Shown: positions 26,893 to 36,289, counted from the stretch's first letter. The stretch: 52,445 bases of DNA from Paracoccaceae bacterium (GCA_007116575.1 SKIF01000074.1:1-52445); one strand, 5' to 3'. Notes: generated by a model not told the origin, from the letters alone. Numbers and translations: made by a program.

Positions 26893-27056
26893 CAGAGCAT
26901 CTTTTCCACCCCGATGGTGACGAACAAGCCGACCAGTCCACCGATGATACCGCCCACGGCTGCGTATTGTGCCTTGTCCTTGGTGTTACCACCCTGTTTG
27001 CGCGCCGAGGCGTAGCCCCAGCCGATTCCTGCTACCATGCCCAGAAGCACGATCAT
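26892..27056 (-). CDS. Small glycine-rich membrane protein (54 residues)
   Basis: MIVLLGMVAGIGWGYASARK is followed by a short basic loop (QGGNTKDKAQ) and a second glycine-rich helix (YAAVGGIIGGLVGLFVTIGV), ending EKML. AAGGGG lies upstream of the ATG. The stop overlaps the start of the VWA gene (TGATG), so the two are coupled. It is likely a conserved small inner-membrane component of this operon; no family name can be given. Confidence 0.7.
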   Translation of the reverse strand: MIVLLGMVAGIGWGYASARKQGGNTKDKAQYAAVGGIIGGLVGLFVTIGVEKML

Positions 27057-27086
27057 TTTGCTGCCCCTTGTTGCTGTGCTGTCATT

Positions 27087-28451
27087 TCACTGTCGGATCA
27101 GCGCGGCGATCTCGTCTCGTCGCCCCTGTGCTGCGGCTTCTGATCCGAAGCCAAAGACTGCATAGGGCTGCGCCGCGCGTCGTAGCCGCTCTGCCTCGGC
27201 AGTGCGGCTCATACGTTCCAGCGCTTGCGCGCGCAAGAGCATCAGCGAAGACACCAAAACCCCGTTCTCGCTTCGCCGGGCAGGCGGCATGGCACTGTCG
27301 GTCAGGCGCAACACAAGGTCATATTGCCCTGTGGCCAGCGCCTGCGCGGCAAGATGCATTTCGATATGGGCGCGCGGCACCCCGCCTCCGGGTCGGTTGG
27401 CATATATCCGCGCCGCCTGCGTCAGCGCGTCAAGCGCTTGCCGACCTTCGCCATCTGGTGCGAAACGGGCAGCGACGAACAGCGAAAACGCCAAACGTTC
27501 ATCGCGCCAGCCCTGCCGTATGGCGATGCCCAGCGCCTGCTGCGCCAGCGCAAAGGATCGGCGGCGGCTTGGTGTCCCGAGCGCGCTCTCCACAGCGACA
27601 GTCCAGGCCCGCGGCGTCGGCACCGGGTCGAGCGGCGGCCCTTGCCGCTGGCCGCGCGGATTGTGCCTTGCCAGCAGCGCGGGCAGTCGCTCTGCCACAT
27701 CTTCGGCACTCATGCCGAGGCGCAGCGCCGGATCATTCCACACTCGCAGCACAAGCATGTCATAGCCGGTGAGCGCAGTCTGGAAATTGTCGTCATTCCA
27801 GACCGACTCACCGATGCGGAACAGGTCATTGAGCGGCCCGAGCGCCTGCGCCACTTCCTCGTGCAGACAGTCGCGCATTTCCTGCACCGTGCTGTCCGAG
27901 GGGGCTACCACAAGCACCTTCTCGCGACGCACGACCTTCGTCCAGTCCAGTTTTGAAGCGCGTGGATTGGCGCGGAACTCTTCCCAGCTTGCGACATTGG
28001 GCAGGATGAAACAGGCGGCCTCGGGCACGATGCGGCGCATCTTCGCGCGCGGGACGAAATCGACGATGATCTGTGAGGCGGCATCTCCCCGGCGGATATC
28101 GATCCCAGCTTCGTCGCGCAGCCGGGCGATCAGCCGGTCGGTCTCGATCACGCCGAGCGGCGGAATGGCCCCGGTCAGTTGCACCCCCACCGGCCCTTCG
28201 AAACGCGAGAATTGCGGCATCTCCCGCCCTGATTCCAGCCGAAAGCCCAACGCAATGATATCCTGCGCGATCTGGGCATTGCTGCGTTCGGGCGGGTAAG
28301 GGCGCGGGGTGCCGAACAGGGCGCGCGATGAAATCGCCGGAGATTGCGTGGCCAGATCCACCGGGGCGCGGCTGGGCAGCTCGGGCGGTGCCGGCGCACA
28401 GGCCGCAAGCCCAAGAGCAAGTGCGAAAAGGAAGGATACGCTCCCTCTCAT
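27087..28451 (-). CDS. DUF2927-family lipoprotein
   Basis: A 454-residue protein with a lipoprotein signal (LFALALGLAAC, lipidated cysteine at about 18). The first half matches DUF2927: IAQDIIALGFRLESG near residue 62, an IDIRRGDAASQIIVDFVPR strand region, and DCLHEEVAQALGPLNDLF, similar to zinc-protease-like HEE patterns. The second half is helical and repeat-like, resembling TPR-type helices. The ATG at 28451 overlaps the GNAT stop (ATGA), which fixes the start. It probably sits on the periplasmic face of a membrane. Its role with the MoxR/VWA genes is unknown. Confidence 0.8.
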   Translation of the reverse strand: MRGSVSFLFALALGLAACAPAPPELPSRAPVDLATQSPAISSRALFGTPRPYPPERSNAQIAQDIIALGFRLESGREMPQFSRFEGPVGVQLTGAIPPLGVIETDRLIARLRDEAGIDIRRGDAASQIIVDFVPRAKMRRIVPEAACFILPNVASWEEFRANPRASKLDWTKVVRREKVLVVAPSDSTVQEMRDCLHEEVAQALGPLNDLFRIGESVWNDDNFQTALTGYDMLVLRVWNDPALRLGMSAEDVAERLPALLARHNPRGQRQGPPLDPVPTPRAWTVAVESALGTPSRRRSFALAQQALGIAIRQGWRDERLAFSLFVAARFAPDGEGRQALDALTQAARIYANRPGGGVPRAHIEMHLAAQALATGQYDLVLRLTDSAMPPARRSENGVLVSSLMLLRAQALERMSRTAEAERLRRAAQPYAVFGFGSEAAAQGRRDEIAALIRQ

Positions 28452-28894
28452 CCGGTCCTCGCATATTTGACGAAAGGCGTGCATTCGCCCACCCTGTCAT
28501 ACAGCGAACGCGCGGATGTATTGAACTCCTGAGTCAGCCAGTAAACGCCTTGCACGCCACGCGCATCGGCGGCCTGATAAACGGCCTCGATCAATGCCCG
28601 TCCCGCGCCGCAGGTGCGGGCCTCCGGTGTCACGAACAGATCCTGCAGGTAGCAGATCCCCTCGGGCCGCCAGCAATGGGCATGAAACAGGTAATGCACC
28701 AGCCCGATGATGCGCCCGTCAGCTTCCGCCAAGAAGCAAGAGGGGCCGTGCGGGTCATCGGACAGCAGTGCGGCGAAAGTGGCGTCATAGACCCGCGCAG
28801 GCAGAGCGGTCTGGTAGAATTCCAGATAACCCTGCCAGAGTTCGGTCCACATGGGCCGGTCCTCTGTCTGCAATGGGCGGATCGTGACAGCCAT
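28448..28894 (-). CDS. GNAT-family N-acetyltransferase
   Basis: A 148-residue acetyltransferase. After VTIRPLQTEDRPMWTELW, the central acetyl-CoA site reads CYLQDLFVTPEARTCGAGRALIEAVYQAAD, with the R/Q-x-x-G-x-G/A signature in slightly altered form (ARTCGAGRA). The start at 28894 lies one base after the MoxR gene stop, and its end overlaps the DUF2927 gene. The acceptor is unknown; it may modify a small amine or a protein of the same operon. Confidence 0.85.
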   Translation of the reverse strand: MAVTIRPLQTEDRPMWTELWQGYLEFYQTALPARVYDATFAALLSDDPHGPSCFLAEADGRIIGLVHYLFHAHCWRPEGICYLQDLFVTPEARTCGAGRALIEAVYQAADARGVQGVYWLTQEFNTSARSLYDRVGECTPFVKYARTG

Positions 28895-28895
28895 C

Positions 28896-29738
28896 TCAGC
28901 GCCGCTCCCGCCGCGCCATGAAGGCCAGCCGCTCGAACAGATGCACATCCTGTTCATTCTTCAGCAGCGCGCCGTGCAGACGTGGCAATGCATTCGGCCC
29001 GTCGCGGCGAAGGTCCTCGGGGCTCAGATCCTCGGCCAGCAGCAGCTTGAGCCAGTCCAGCACCTCGGAGGTGGAGGGCTTCTTCTTCAGCCCAGGTGTC
29101 TCGCGCAGCTCGTAGAACTGCGTGAGCGCGGTGGTCAGCAACGCAGGTTTGAGACCGGGAAAATGCACCTCGACAATGGCCTTGAGCGCCTCCATGTCGG
29201 GGAAGCGGATATAGTGGAAGAAACAGCGCCGCAGGAAGGCGTCGGGCAGGTCCTTCTCGTTATTCGAGGTGATGATGACGATCGGGCGGTGGCGCGCGCG
29301 GATCGTCTCGCCGGTCTCGTAGACGAAGAATTCCATCCGGTCGAGTTCCTGCAACAGGTCGTTTGGAAACTCGATATCGGCTTTGTCGATCTCGTCGATC
29401 AGCAGGACCACACGCCCCTCGGCCTCGAATGCCTGCCACAACTTGCCCTTGCGGATGTAGTTGCGGACGTCATTCACACGCGCATCGCCCAACTGGCTGT
29501 CACGTAGACGCGAGACCGCGTCGTATTCATACAGCCCTTGCTGCGCGCGGGTGGTCGATTTGATCGACCATTCGATGATCGGCAGGCCAAGCGCTGCGGC
29601 GATCTGCATGGCCAGTTCGGTCTTGCCGGTGCCAGGCTCGCCCTTGACCAGAAGCGGCCGCTGAAGGGTGATCGCGGCGTTGACCGCCGCCTGCAGGTCG
29701 TCACTTGCGATATAATCTTGCGTCGAGGTGAAGTGCAT
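28896..29738 (-). CDS. MoxR-family AAA+ ATPase
   Basis: A 280-residue ATPase. Walker A is GEPGTGKTE (residues 35-43), Walker B is VVLLIDEIDKAD, sensor 1 is VIITSNNEKDLPDAF, and the arginine finger is in LRRCFFHYIRFPD. The MoxR lid-type C-terminus follows. Members remodel protein complexes together with VWA proteins, here the CoxE-like protein at 25708. It is the first gene of a five-gene leftward operon (MoxR, GNAT, DUF2927, small membrane protein, VWA). Confidence 0.93.
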   Translation of the reverse strand: MHFTSTQDYIASDDLQAAVNAAITLQRPLLVKGEPGTGKTELAMQIAAALGLPIIEWSIKSTTRAQQGLYEYDAVSRLRDSQLGDARVNDVRNYIRKGKLWQAFEAEGRVVLLIDEIDKADIEFPNDLLQELDRMEFFVYETGETIRARHRPIVIITSNNEKDLPDAFLRRCFFHYIRFPDMEALKAIVEVHFPGLKPALLTTALTQFYELRETPGLKKKPSTSEVLDWLKLLLAEDLSPEDLRRDGPNALPRLHGALLKNEQDVHLFERLAFMARRERR

Positions 29739-29975
29739 CCTGGTTCCTGTGTCACGCCAATATGGCGGATGATGACTGGTGCTAAACTAGTCCGCAAACT
29801 GCTGCGCGACAAGCAAACTTCCCTATGCCTATTGCGTAATTTCGCGAAAGGGCGTGACATTGGGCAGCGCTTCCGGTATCGCACCGGCGAGGGAAAAACA
29901 TATAGGTGAATCACAATGAGGAACCTCAACACCTATAACAATTCCAGCGATGGGGCAGACAACGAGGAGCGGCGC

Positions 29976-30398
29976 ATGAAACCAGAGATTTTTCTTCCGG
30001 AAGACTACCGGCCTGCGGAAAATGAGCCGTTCATGAACGAGCGCCAGCTGGAGTATTTCCGTCGGAAATTGGTTGTCTGGAAAGAAGAAATCCTCAAGGG
30101 GTCGCAAGAGACGCTAGTGGAACTGTCCAATTCAAGCCGAAATATTCCTGATATCGCTGACCGCGCGTCAGAAGAAACCGACCGCGCACTGGAGTTGCGC
30201 ACCCGTGACCGCCAGCGCAAGCTTATCGCCAAGATCGATGCGGCGCTGCGCCGGATCGAGAGTGGCGAGTTCGGCTATTGCGAGGTGACGGGCGAGCGGA
30301 TTTCGCTCAAGCGTCTTGACGCGCGCCCAATCGCCACGATGACGCTACAGGCGCAGGAAGCGCATGAGCGCAACGAGCGCGTGCACCGCGACGATTGA
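29976..30398 (+). CDS. dksA: DksA RNA polymerase-binding transcription factor (single-cysteine type)
   Basis: A 140-residue DksA. After KPEIFLPEDYRP and MNERQLEYFRRKL comes the long coiled coil with the tip DIADRASEETDRALELRTRDR, which enters the polymerase channel. The zinc-finger region reads FGYCEVTGERISLKRLDARPIATM: only one of the four canonical cysteines remains, as known for Rhodobacter DksA. The ATG at 29976 has GGAG six bases before; the longer frame from 29916 is unlikely. It mediates stringent control with ppGpp. Confidence 0.92.
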   Translation: MKPEIFLPEDYRPAENEPFMNERQLEYFRRKLVVWKEEILKGSQETLVELSNSSRNIPDIADRASEETDRALELRTRDRQRKLIAKIDAALRRIESGEFGYCEVTGERISLKRLDARPIATMTLQAQEAHERNERVHRDD

Positions 30399-30439
30399 GG
30401 GCGCAGTTTGCGCGTGCGAACAGACAAGGATTTGCAAGG

Positions 30440-30462
30440 CACCGGGCTTCGCCCGGTGTTTT
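30440..30462 (+). terminator. Rho-independent terminator after dksA
   Basis: CACCGGGC-TTC-GCCCGGTG followed by TTTT: an eight-pair stem with a 3-base loop and a short T run, 42 bases after the dksA stop and before the monooxygenase gene. Confidence 0.85.
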
Positions 30463-30478
30463 GCGTCGGGAGGCAGGC

Positions 30479-31645
30479 GTGTCACTGAGCGGGCTGGAGG
30501 TTCTGGTCGTGGGGGGGGGTGTTGCAGGGCTTGCCTCTGCGGCAGCGCTTGCACATCGGGGTGCCTCGGTGCGGCTGCTCGAGCGGGCTGACGGGTTTCG
30601 GGAAGTGGGCGCCGGGCTGCAGATAAGCCCCAACGGCGCGCGGGTGATTGCGGCTCTGGGGCAGGACGAGGCGCTTGCGCAGGCAGGCATACAGAGCCGC
30701 GCTGTCGTGCTGCGCGAGGGCGCGCAGGGGCACGCGGTGCTGCGAATGGCACTGCCTGCGGACGGATCTGGGTTTCACTTGATCCACCGGGCGGATCTGA
30801 TCGCGGTTCTGGAAGGGGCGCTGCGCGGGGTCGAAGTGACGTTCGGAGCGTCAGTCGAGGCCGTGTTGCCAGAGGGTACGCGCCCGGCGATCGTATTTGG
30901 GGATGGTAGCCGCGAAAGCGCAGATCTGATCATCGGAGCGGACGGCCTGCACTCAAGACTGCGTCCTGCGGTTCTCGGGGCGGCGCCTTCAACGCCGTTC
31001 TTCACCGGACAGGTCGCATGGCGCGCGCTCATCCCGGCAGAAGCTGGGGCCGCGCCCGAGGCGCAGGTCTTCATGGGGCCGGGGCGGCATCTGGTGAGTT
31101 ACCCGCTGCGCGGCGGAGCGCTGCGCAATATCGTGGCCGTGGAAGAGCGGCGCGACTGGGCGCAGGAGGGGTGGACTCACCGTGATGACCCGGCGCATCT
31201 GCGAGAGGCATTCAGAAACTTCGGCGGACCAGTGCCGGGTTGGCTGGCGCAGGTGAAGGACCTCTGGCTCTGGGGTTTGTTCCGGCACGAGGTTGCCGCA
31301 CGCTGGCATCGGAGGCGCGTGGCGATTCTCGGTGACGCAGCGCATCCGACATTGCCTTTCATGGCGCAGGGGGCCAACCTGGCGCTGGAGGATGCCTTCG
31401 CGCTGGCCAGCGCGCTGGAGCGGACGCAAGGATTGGAGGAGGGGTTGGCAGAATGGCAGGCCGCGCGCCTGCCGCGTGCGCGGCGTGTCATTCAGGCCGC
31501 CAATCGCAACGCGCGCAACTACCATCTGCGCGCCCCGCTCGCCCCACTCGCGCATCTGGCGCTGCGCCTCTCGGGTCGGGTTTTCCCGGATGCGGCGCTG
31601 CGGCAATTCCGGTGGATCTATGACCATGATGTCACGGCGGCGTGA
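30479..31645 (+). CDS. FAD-dependent monooxygenase (salicylate hydroxylase-like, class A)
   Basis: A 388-residue flavoprotein. It carries the FAD motif EVLVVGGGVAGLASAAALAH near the N-terminus, the DG motif IIGADGLHSRLRPAVLG in the middle and the GD motif ILGDAAHPTLPFMAQGANLALEDAFALA towards the end. The family hydroxylates aromatic rings with NAD(P)H and O2. GTG at 30479 is chosen because GGGAGG lies five bases upstream and the domain begins right after. It is not obviously linked to its neighbours; the substrate is unknown. Confidence 0.87.
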   Translation: MSLSGLEVLVVGGGVAGLASAAALAHRGASVRLLERADGFREVGAGLQISPNGARVIAALGQDEALAQAGIQSRAVVLREGAQGHAVLRMALPADGSGFHLIHRADLIAVLEGALRGVEVTFGASVEAVLPEGTRPAIVFGDGSRESADLIIGADGLHSRLRPAVLGAAPSTPFFTGQVAWRALIPAEAGAAPEAQVFMGPGRHLVSYPLRGGALRNIVAVEERRDWAQEGWTHRDDPAHLREAFRNFGGPVPGWLAQVKDLWLWGLFRHEVAARWHRRRVAILGDAAHPTLPFMAQGANLALEDAFALASALERTQGLEEGLAEWQAARLPRARRVIQAANRNARNYHLRAPLAPLAHLALRLSGRVFPDAALRQFRWIYDHDVTAA

Positions 31646-31712
31646 TTACTGATGGTTTTCTGGCGCCCGACTCCCAGATACACCAGATAAAATACCGTTG
31701 GCATAAGGAAAC

Positions 31713-32303
31713 ATGATGGACAGTGATCAGGTCATGCGGCTGGTCTATCTGGGCATCTGGGGCACTGTTCTGATCAGCTATTTCCTGATCGCGCGCACCC
31801 AGGGGCTGGGTCAGAGCCTGCGCCAGCTTCTGCTCTGGGGGTTGATATTCGTCGGTGTGGCGGCAGGCTATGGGTTGTGGCAGGATATCACGCGCCAGCA
31901 GGCAGCGGTCAGCGTCACGGGCGATGGCGCGGTCGAGTTGCGCGCGGGGCGAGACGGGCATTTCCGGCTGACGCTGGGCGTGAATGGCACTCCGGTCGAG
32001 TTCATCATCGACACAGGGGCGACGGATCTGGTGCTGTCGCGAGCCGATGCTGCGCGGGTGGGGTTCGACCCCGACGCATTGGCCTATCTGGGGCAGGCAC
32101 GCACGGCCAATGGCGTGGTCGGTATCGCCCGGGTCTCGCTGGACGAGGTGGTTCTCGCACATGACGGGCTGGAGATCCGCGACACGAATGTCGCGGCCCT
32201 TGTCAACGAGGGCCAGCTGGAGGTCTCGCTTCTGGGGATGGGTTATCTGCGCCGTTTCGCGCGCATTGCTATCGAGGGCGACCGGCTGATCCTCGAGCGG
32301 TGA
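31713..32303 (+). CDS. TIGR02281-type membrane-anchored retropepsin-like aspartic protease
   Basis: A 196-residue protein. Two N-terminal membrane helices ([17 protein letters not shown] and [18 protein letters not shown]) precede a periplasmic retropepsin fold with the catalytic triad in [14 protein letters not shown]. The later [16 protein letters not shown] is the matching second motif of clan AA proteases. AAGGAAA precedes tandem ATGs. Such genes lie near trpB in Rhodobacterales, as I recall; the target is unknown. Confidence 0.85.
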   Translation: MMDSDQVMRLVYLGIWGTVLISYFLIARTQGLGQSLRQLLLWGLIFVGVAAGYGLWQDITRQQAAVSVTGDGAVELRAGRDGHFRLTLGVNGTPVEFIIDTGATDLVLSRADAARVGFDPDALAYLGQARTANGVVGIARVSLDEVVLAHDGLEIRDTNVAALVNEGQLEVSLLGMGYLRRFARIAIEGDRLILER

Positions 32304-32484
32304 TCGCACCGCCCGCGCCCCCGCCCGCAACCGGACCGCCCACCCGCCCTCGCTGCGCGCCCCTTGCAGGGGCGCTTGCTTGCCGGTTGCGGGCAGGGGT
32401 GCCCGTCTTGGACATGGCGCATTCCCCTTGCCCGGTTGGCCTGCGCGCGCTAGGACCGCAAAGGATACAGCCAGAGGACATCTC

Positions 32485-33711
32485 ATGCCCGAAGATCTCA
32501 TCAATTCCTTCCTGAGCGGCCCGGACGAGCAGGGGCGCTTCGGCATCTATGGCGGGCGGTTCGTTTCCGAGACGCTGATGCCGCTGATCCTCGATCTGGA
32601 AGCGGAATATGAGCGCGCCAAGAACGACGAAAGCTTCTGGGCGCAAATGGATGATCTCTGGACGCATTACGTGGGTCGCCCCTCACCCCTCTATTTCGCC
32701 GAGCGGCTGACCGAGTTTTGTGGCGGCGCGAAGATTTACCTCAAGCGCGACGAGTTGAACCACACTGGTGCGCACAAGATCAACAATGTACTGGGTCAGA
32801 TCCTGCTGGCCATGCGGATGGGCAAGACCCGTATCATCGCCGAGACCGGTGCAGGCCAGCACGGGGTCGCCACGGCAACGGTCTGCGCACGCTTCGGGCT
32901 GCAATGCGTGGTCTATATGGGTGCGCATGATGTCGAGCGTCAGGCACCGAACGTGTTCCGCATGAAACTTCTGGGCGCCGAGGTGGTGCCGGTGAAGTCC
33001 GGGCGCGGCACGCTGAAAGACGCGATGAATGACGCGCTGCGCGATTGGGTGACCAATGTGCGCGACACCTTCTATTGCATCGGCACCGTGGCCGGACCGC
33101 ACCCCTATCCGGCGATGGTACGCGATTTTCAGGCCATCATCGGCAAGGAGGCGCGCGCGCAGATCCTCGAGCGTGAGGGTCGCTTGCCGGATACGATCAT
33201 CGCGGCCATTGGCGGCGGGTCGAACGCGATGGGACTATTCTACCCGTTCCTCGATGACAAGGAGGTGGCGATCATCGGGGTCGAGGCCGGGGGCAAGGGT
33301 GTGGATGACCGCATGGAGCATTGCGCTTCGCTGACTGGCGGGCGTCCGGGCGTGCTGCATGGCAACCGTACCTATCTGCTTCAGGACGACGACGGGCAAA
33401 TCCTTGAAGGCCATTCGATTTCGGCGGGGCTGGATTATCCGGGGATCGGGCCGGAACATGCCTGGCTGAAGGATATGGGCCGCGCCGAGTATGTCTGGAT
33501 TACCGATGACGAGGCACTCGCGGCCTTCCAGACCTGCTGCGCGCAAGAAGGCATCATTCCTGCACTCGAGCCCAGCCATGCGCTGGCCCATGTGCTCAAG
33601 ATCGCGCCGGAACTTCCGCGTGACCATTTGATCGTGATGAATATGTGCGGTCGGGGCGACAAGGACATCTTTACGGTCGCGCGGCATCTGGGCGTCGAGA
33701 TCAGCGGGTAG
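32485..33711 (+). CDS. trpB: Tryptophan synthase beta chain
   Basis: A 408-residue PLP enzyme joining indole and serine to form tryptophan. The N-terminus [17 protein letters not shown] is typical. K98 in HTGAHKINN forms the Schiff base, and [12 protein letters not shown] and [13 protein letters not shown] bind the cofactor phosphate and substrate. The ATG at 32485 has GAGGA six to seven bases upstream; the longer frame from 32380 is not protein-like at its start. trpF and trpA are not in the window, so trpB is apart from the rest of the pathway here. Confidence 0.96.
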   Translation: MPEDLINSFLSGPDEQGRFGIYGGRFVSETLMPLILDLEAEYERAKNDESFWAQMDDLWTHYVGRPSPLYFAERLTEFCGGAKIYLKRDELNHTGAHKINNVLGQILLAMRMGKTRIIAETGAGQHGVATATVCARFGLQCVVYMGAHDVERQAPNVFRMKLLGAEVVPVKSGRGTLKDAMNDALRDWVTNVRDTFYCIGTVAGPHPYPAMVRDFQAIIGKEARAQILEREGRLPDTIIAAIGGGSNAMGLFYPFLDDKEVAIIGVEAGGKGVDDRMEHCASLTGGRPGVLHGNRTYLLQDDDGQILEGHSISAGLDYPGIGPEHAWLKDMGRAEYVWITDDEALAAFQTCCAQEGIIPALEPSHALAHVLKIAPELPRDHLIVMNMCGRGDKDIFTVARHLGVEISG

Positions 33712-33955
33712 GCTGCAGCCACATTCTGTAGCGACAACGCCGCATCGGATGGTCGGTATCACGGTTACGTTGCCGTGCGGCCTTCACACGGTGTCAATGT
33801 TATGTTATCACAAATCTGGACGTCATAGATGCAGCTATGGGCTGCGCCTCGCACCAAAGCGCTGTGGACCAGTGGAAGTGGTTTGAGGGTCGCACGGCCG
33901 TGCGCTGCCCGCCGAGCACCTCCCGCGATTGTTTAACGAGTATGCTGTATATTTC

Positions 33956-33982
33956 CGCACCTTGCGCTCTGCGCAGGGTGCG
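33956..33982. terminator. Terminator-like hairpin between trpB and the DUF2237 gene
   Basis: CGCACC-TTGCGC-TCT-GCGCAG-GGTGCG pairs over twelve positions with one mismatch. It lies 21 bases beyond the DUF2237 stop (minus strand). No T run follows, so strength is uncertain. A separate perfect palindrome CGCACGGCCGTGCG lies at 33891-33904. Confidence 0.45.
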
Positions 33983-34003
33983 GTCGCGCCACCTTCCCGC
34001 AGC

Positions 34004-34387
34004 TTATTCCGTGTCCAGCGCATAGCGCTTCAATATTTCAAGCGGCACGATGTCCAGCGTACGCCGATGCGTGCTTTTCAGGTAGACGTGCGGTGCGACA
34101 TCCTCTTCATGGGCCTGAAGAAACCGTCGTGCGCACAGACACCACTGATCACCTGGCTTGAGCCCCGGAAAACCAAACTCAGGCCGCGGGGTGCTCAGGT
34201 CATTGCCCAAGTACTTGGACAGCGCCAGAAACTCTGCTGTCATCACCGCGCAGACAGTGTGACTGCCGCGATCTTCAATACAGGTGTCACAGCAGCCGTT
34301 GCGGAAAAATCCGGTCTTCGGATCGTGCGAACATGGGGCCAGATTGCCCCCCAGAACATTGACGGAAGGTGCGATGCGCAGAGCCAT
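34004..34387 (-). CDS. DUF2237-family protein
   Basis: A 127-residue protein. It shows the family's opening NVLGGNLAPCSHDPKTGFFRNGCCDT, the middle HTVCAVMTAEFLALSKYLGNDLSTP and GDQWCLCARRFLQAH, with six or more cysteines that could bind a metal. The terminal VPLEILKRYAL is also typical. The family is widespread and its function unknown. It is a single gene, convergent with trpB. Confidence 0.85.
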   Translation of the reverse strand: MALRIAPSVNVLGGNLAPCSHDPKTGFFRNGCCDTCIEDRGSHTVCAVMTAEFLALSKYLGNDLSTPRPEFGFPGLKPGDQWCLCARRFLQAHEEDVAPHVYLKSTHRRTLDIVPLEILKRYALDTE

Positions 34388-34469
34388 GGTATCTCACTCT
34401 CACTGAACCTCGCTGCCAGTTAATTCGCGGCACGCGCATGTCCACAAGAAATGACAAGCCGAAACTGTC

Positions 34470-35504
34470 TCAGGGCTCAGGTGCATTCCATTCGACCCAG
34501 CGGCCGTGGAAATCGGCGCGGCCAAGTGTGATCACCTCGTCCCCGGGCCAGATATGCAGTCGTAATCCGGCACCTGGGCCGTGACTGTCCGCTTCCATTG
34601 CCAGATGGACAAGCGGCTCGTCGGATCGCATCCGTGCACCCGCCCGCGCCAGTAACGCCTGCCCGCGGATCTGTGCCTCGAGTGGCAGGTATTGCCAGAC
34701 GACTGTGTGAAACACCAAATGCACAGCCTGTGGAAACGGTCTGGCCAGCCGCGCCTCCATCCAGTCGATGGCACATCCGCGCGCAATTTCGGGACGGGCT
34801 TCTGCCGCGTGGTCGAGCGCAGCTACGCTGCGCGCGCGCCGTGCGTTCTGATCGGCCCAGATATAAGCCAGCATCCGCTGCCGGTCGGCCACCGGGTCCA
34901 GCGGCGCAAGATCCACGCCAGCACGGGCGCGGACCACGGGGGGCGCGTTGGGTGGCAGTTCGCCCTGCCAGTCAGGCGCAAGCGTCAGGACCGGATCGGG
35001 CGGGCCAAAGAGCTGCCCGCCTGCGTTCAGCGCGTAGCGGTCCCAGAGCAGGTTCAGACCAGCACTCGCCCCCAGCTCCGACAGCACAAGCGGCAGCTCG
35101 AACCGCGCGCTCAGCCAATGGGCGGAAGCAATCAGCACGGCGGAGCGCGCGACCTCGTTGGTCTGCGGGGGCTGGTCCAGCATGACGAGGATGCCCGGCG
35201 CATGCTGGCGCAGCGCCGCTTCGATGATGCGCCAGAACTGGCTGTCACTGTCAGGCGGGGCACGATAGGCGCGCGCAAGGATCGGCGCGGCACCCGTCAG
35301 GACCAGATAATGCAGCGCACCGGCAAGCCGCAGCGCCACGGCATCATCGCGCAGCCTTTCCTTGGGCCAGGCGAGCAGCCGGTCCGCGACTGCCCCGCCC
35401 GGCACCAGGCGCTCGGACAGAAGCGTCAGCAGCCGTGCCGTGAAGGGGGATCCGAGCGCGGCGCAGGCTTCGGCCTGCGCGCGGGCGTGGGATCGGAAAC
35501 TCAC
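34470..35504 (-). CDS. DUF2332-family protein
   Basis: A 344-residue protein. The family features are an N-terminal helical part (FRSHARAQAEACAALGSPFTARLL), the central LVLSELGASAGLNLLWDRYA and the later AVHLVFHTVVWQYLP. The SELGASAGLNL piece is reminiscent of methyltransferase cofactor loops, so a methyltransferase-like fold is possible, but no activity is known. The GTG start at 35504 overlaps the pth stop (GTGA), so translation is coupled to peptidyl-tRNA hydrolase. Confidence 0.82.
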   Translation of the reverse strand: MSFRSHARAQAEACAALGSPFTARLLTLLSERLVPGGAVADRLLAWPKERLRDDAVALRLAGALHYLVLTGAAPILARAYRAPPDSDSQFWRIIEAALRQHAPGILVMLDQPPQTNEVARSAVLIASAHWLSARFELPLVLSELGASAGLNLLWDRYALNAGGQLFGPPDPVLTLAPDWQGELPPNAPPVVRARAGVDLAPLDPVADRQRMLAYIWADQNARRARSVAALDHAAEARPEIARGCAIDWMEARLARPFPQAVHLVFHTVVWQYLPLEAQIRGQALLARAGARMRSDEPLVHLAMEADSHGPGAGLRLHIWPGDEVITLGRADFHGRWVEWNAPEP

Positions 35505-36175
35505 CGGAAACGGTCCATCAACTTCTGCAGTGGCGTGCGGGTGTCTTCCACAGGTGCAGCGGGCGCTTCCGATGCAGGGGCGGGCGTCACGCTCTTGGCC
35601 TTGCGCGGCGGGTTGGTGCGCAGCGCGACCGCGTTCGCGAATCGCGCGCCATCGCCTGCCGCCAGCGCCTCGGCCCCGTCCGAGATGCCAGTGAGCAGCG
35701 CCTCCAGCCAGTCCCCCTCGGATTTGGCGAAATCCGATAGGACATAGGGCGCAACCTTGTCCTTATGGCCCGGATGACCGATCCCCAGCCTGACACGGGT
35801 ATAATCGGGGCCGATATGGTCGTGCAGCGAACGCAACCCGTTATGACCCGCATGCCCGCCGCCCTGTTTCAGCCGCATCTTGCCGGGGGCAAGGTCAAGC
35901 TCGTCATGGAACACGACCAGATCGGCGGGGCTCTGCTTGAAAAAGCGTATCGCCTCGCCCACCGGCTGGCCCGAGCGGTTCATGTAGCCTTGCGGCTTGA
36001 TCAGCACGAGTTTCTCGCCCGCCAGCCGCCCCTCACTGAGTTCGGCCCCGAATTTGGCGCGCCACGGTCCGAAACCGTGATCGGCGGCAATACGGTCCAC
36101 TGCCATGAAGCCGATATTGTGGCGGTTGCTGGCATAGCGCGCCCCCGGATTGCCCAGACCTGCAAAGAGTTTCAT
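35501..36175 (-). CDS. pth: Peptidyl-tRNA hydrolase
   Basis: A 224-residue enzyme releasing tRNA from stalled peptidyl-tRNA. It shows LFAGLGNPGARYASNRHNIGFMAVD with the catalytic histidine, the LIKPQGYMNRSGQPV loop, VFHDELDLAPGKMRLKQGGGHAGHNGLRSL, and RVRLGIGHPG. A C-terminal alanine/proline-rich tail of about 40 residues extends beyond the usual length. The ATG at 36175 is the canonical start; the longer frame upstream is spurious. Confidence 0.95.
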   Translation of the reverse strand: MKLFAGLGNPGARYASNRHNIGFMAVDRIAADHGFGPWRAKFGAELSEGRLAGEKLVLIKPQGYMNRSGQPVGEAIRFFKQSPADLVVFHDELDLAPGKMRLKQGGGHAGHNGLRSLHDHIGPDYTRVRLGIGHPGHKDKVAPYVLSDFAKSEGDWLEALLTGISDGAEALAAGDGARFANAVALRTNPPRKAKSVTPAPASEAPAAPVEDTRTPLQKLMDRFR

Positions 36176-36289
36176 ACGCGGATCTCCTGTGTTGCGGCGC
36201 AGCATAGTCAAGCGCCGGGGCGCTGAAAAGCACCGGCTTGCGCGCAGGTTCTGCCCCGCTATGTTGCGAAGAGCCGAGAGGAGACGCGC

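Noticed and set aside
32304-32484. Proline-rich reading frame upstream of trpB
   Set aside because: The frame is compositionally biased and trpB has its own good ribosome site and start at 32485.
33891-33904. Perfect palindrome CGCACGGCCGTGCG as an operator
   Set aside because: It sits between convergent genes rather than in a promoter; a transcript-end role or chance is more likely.
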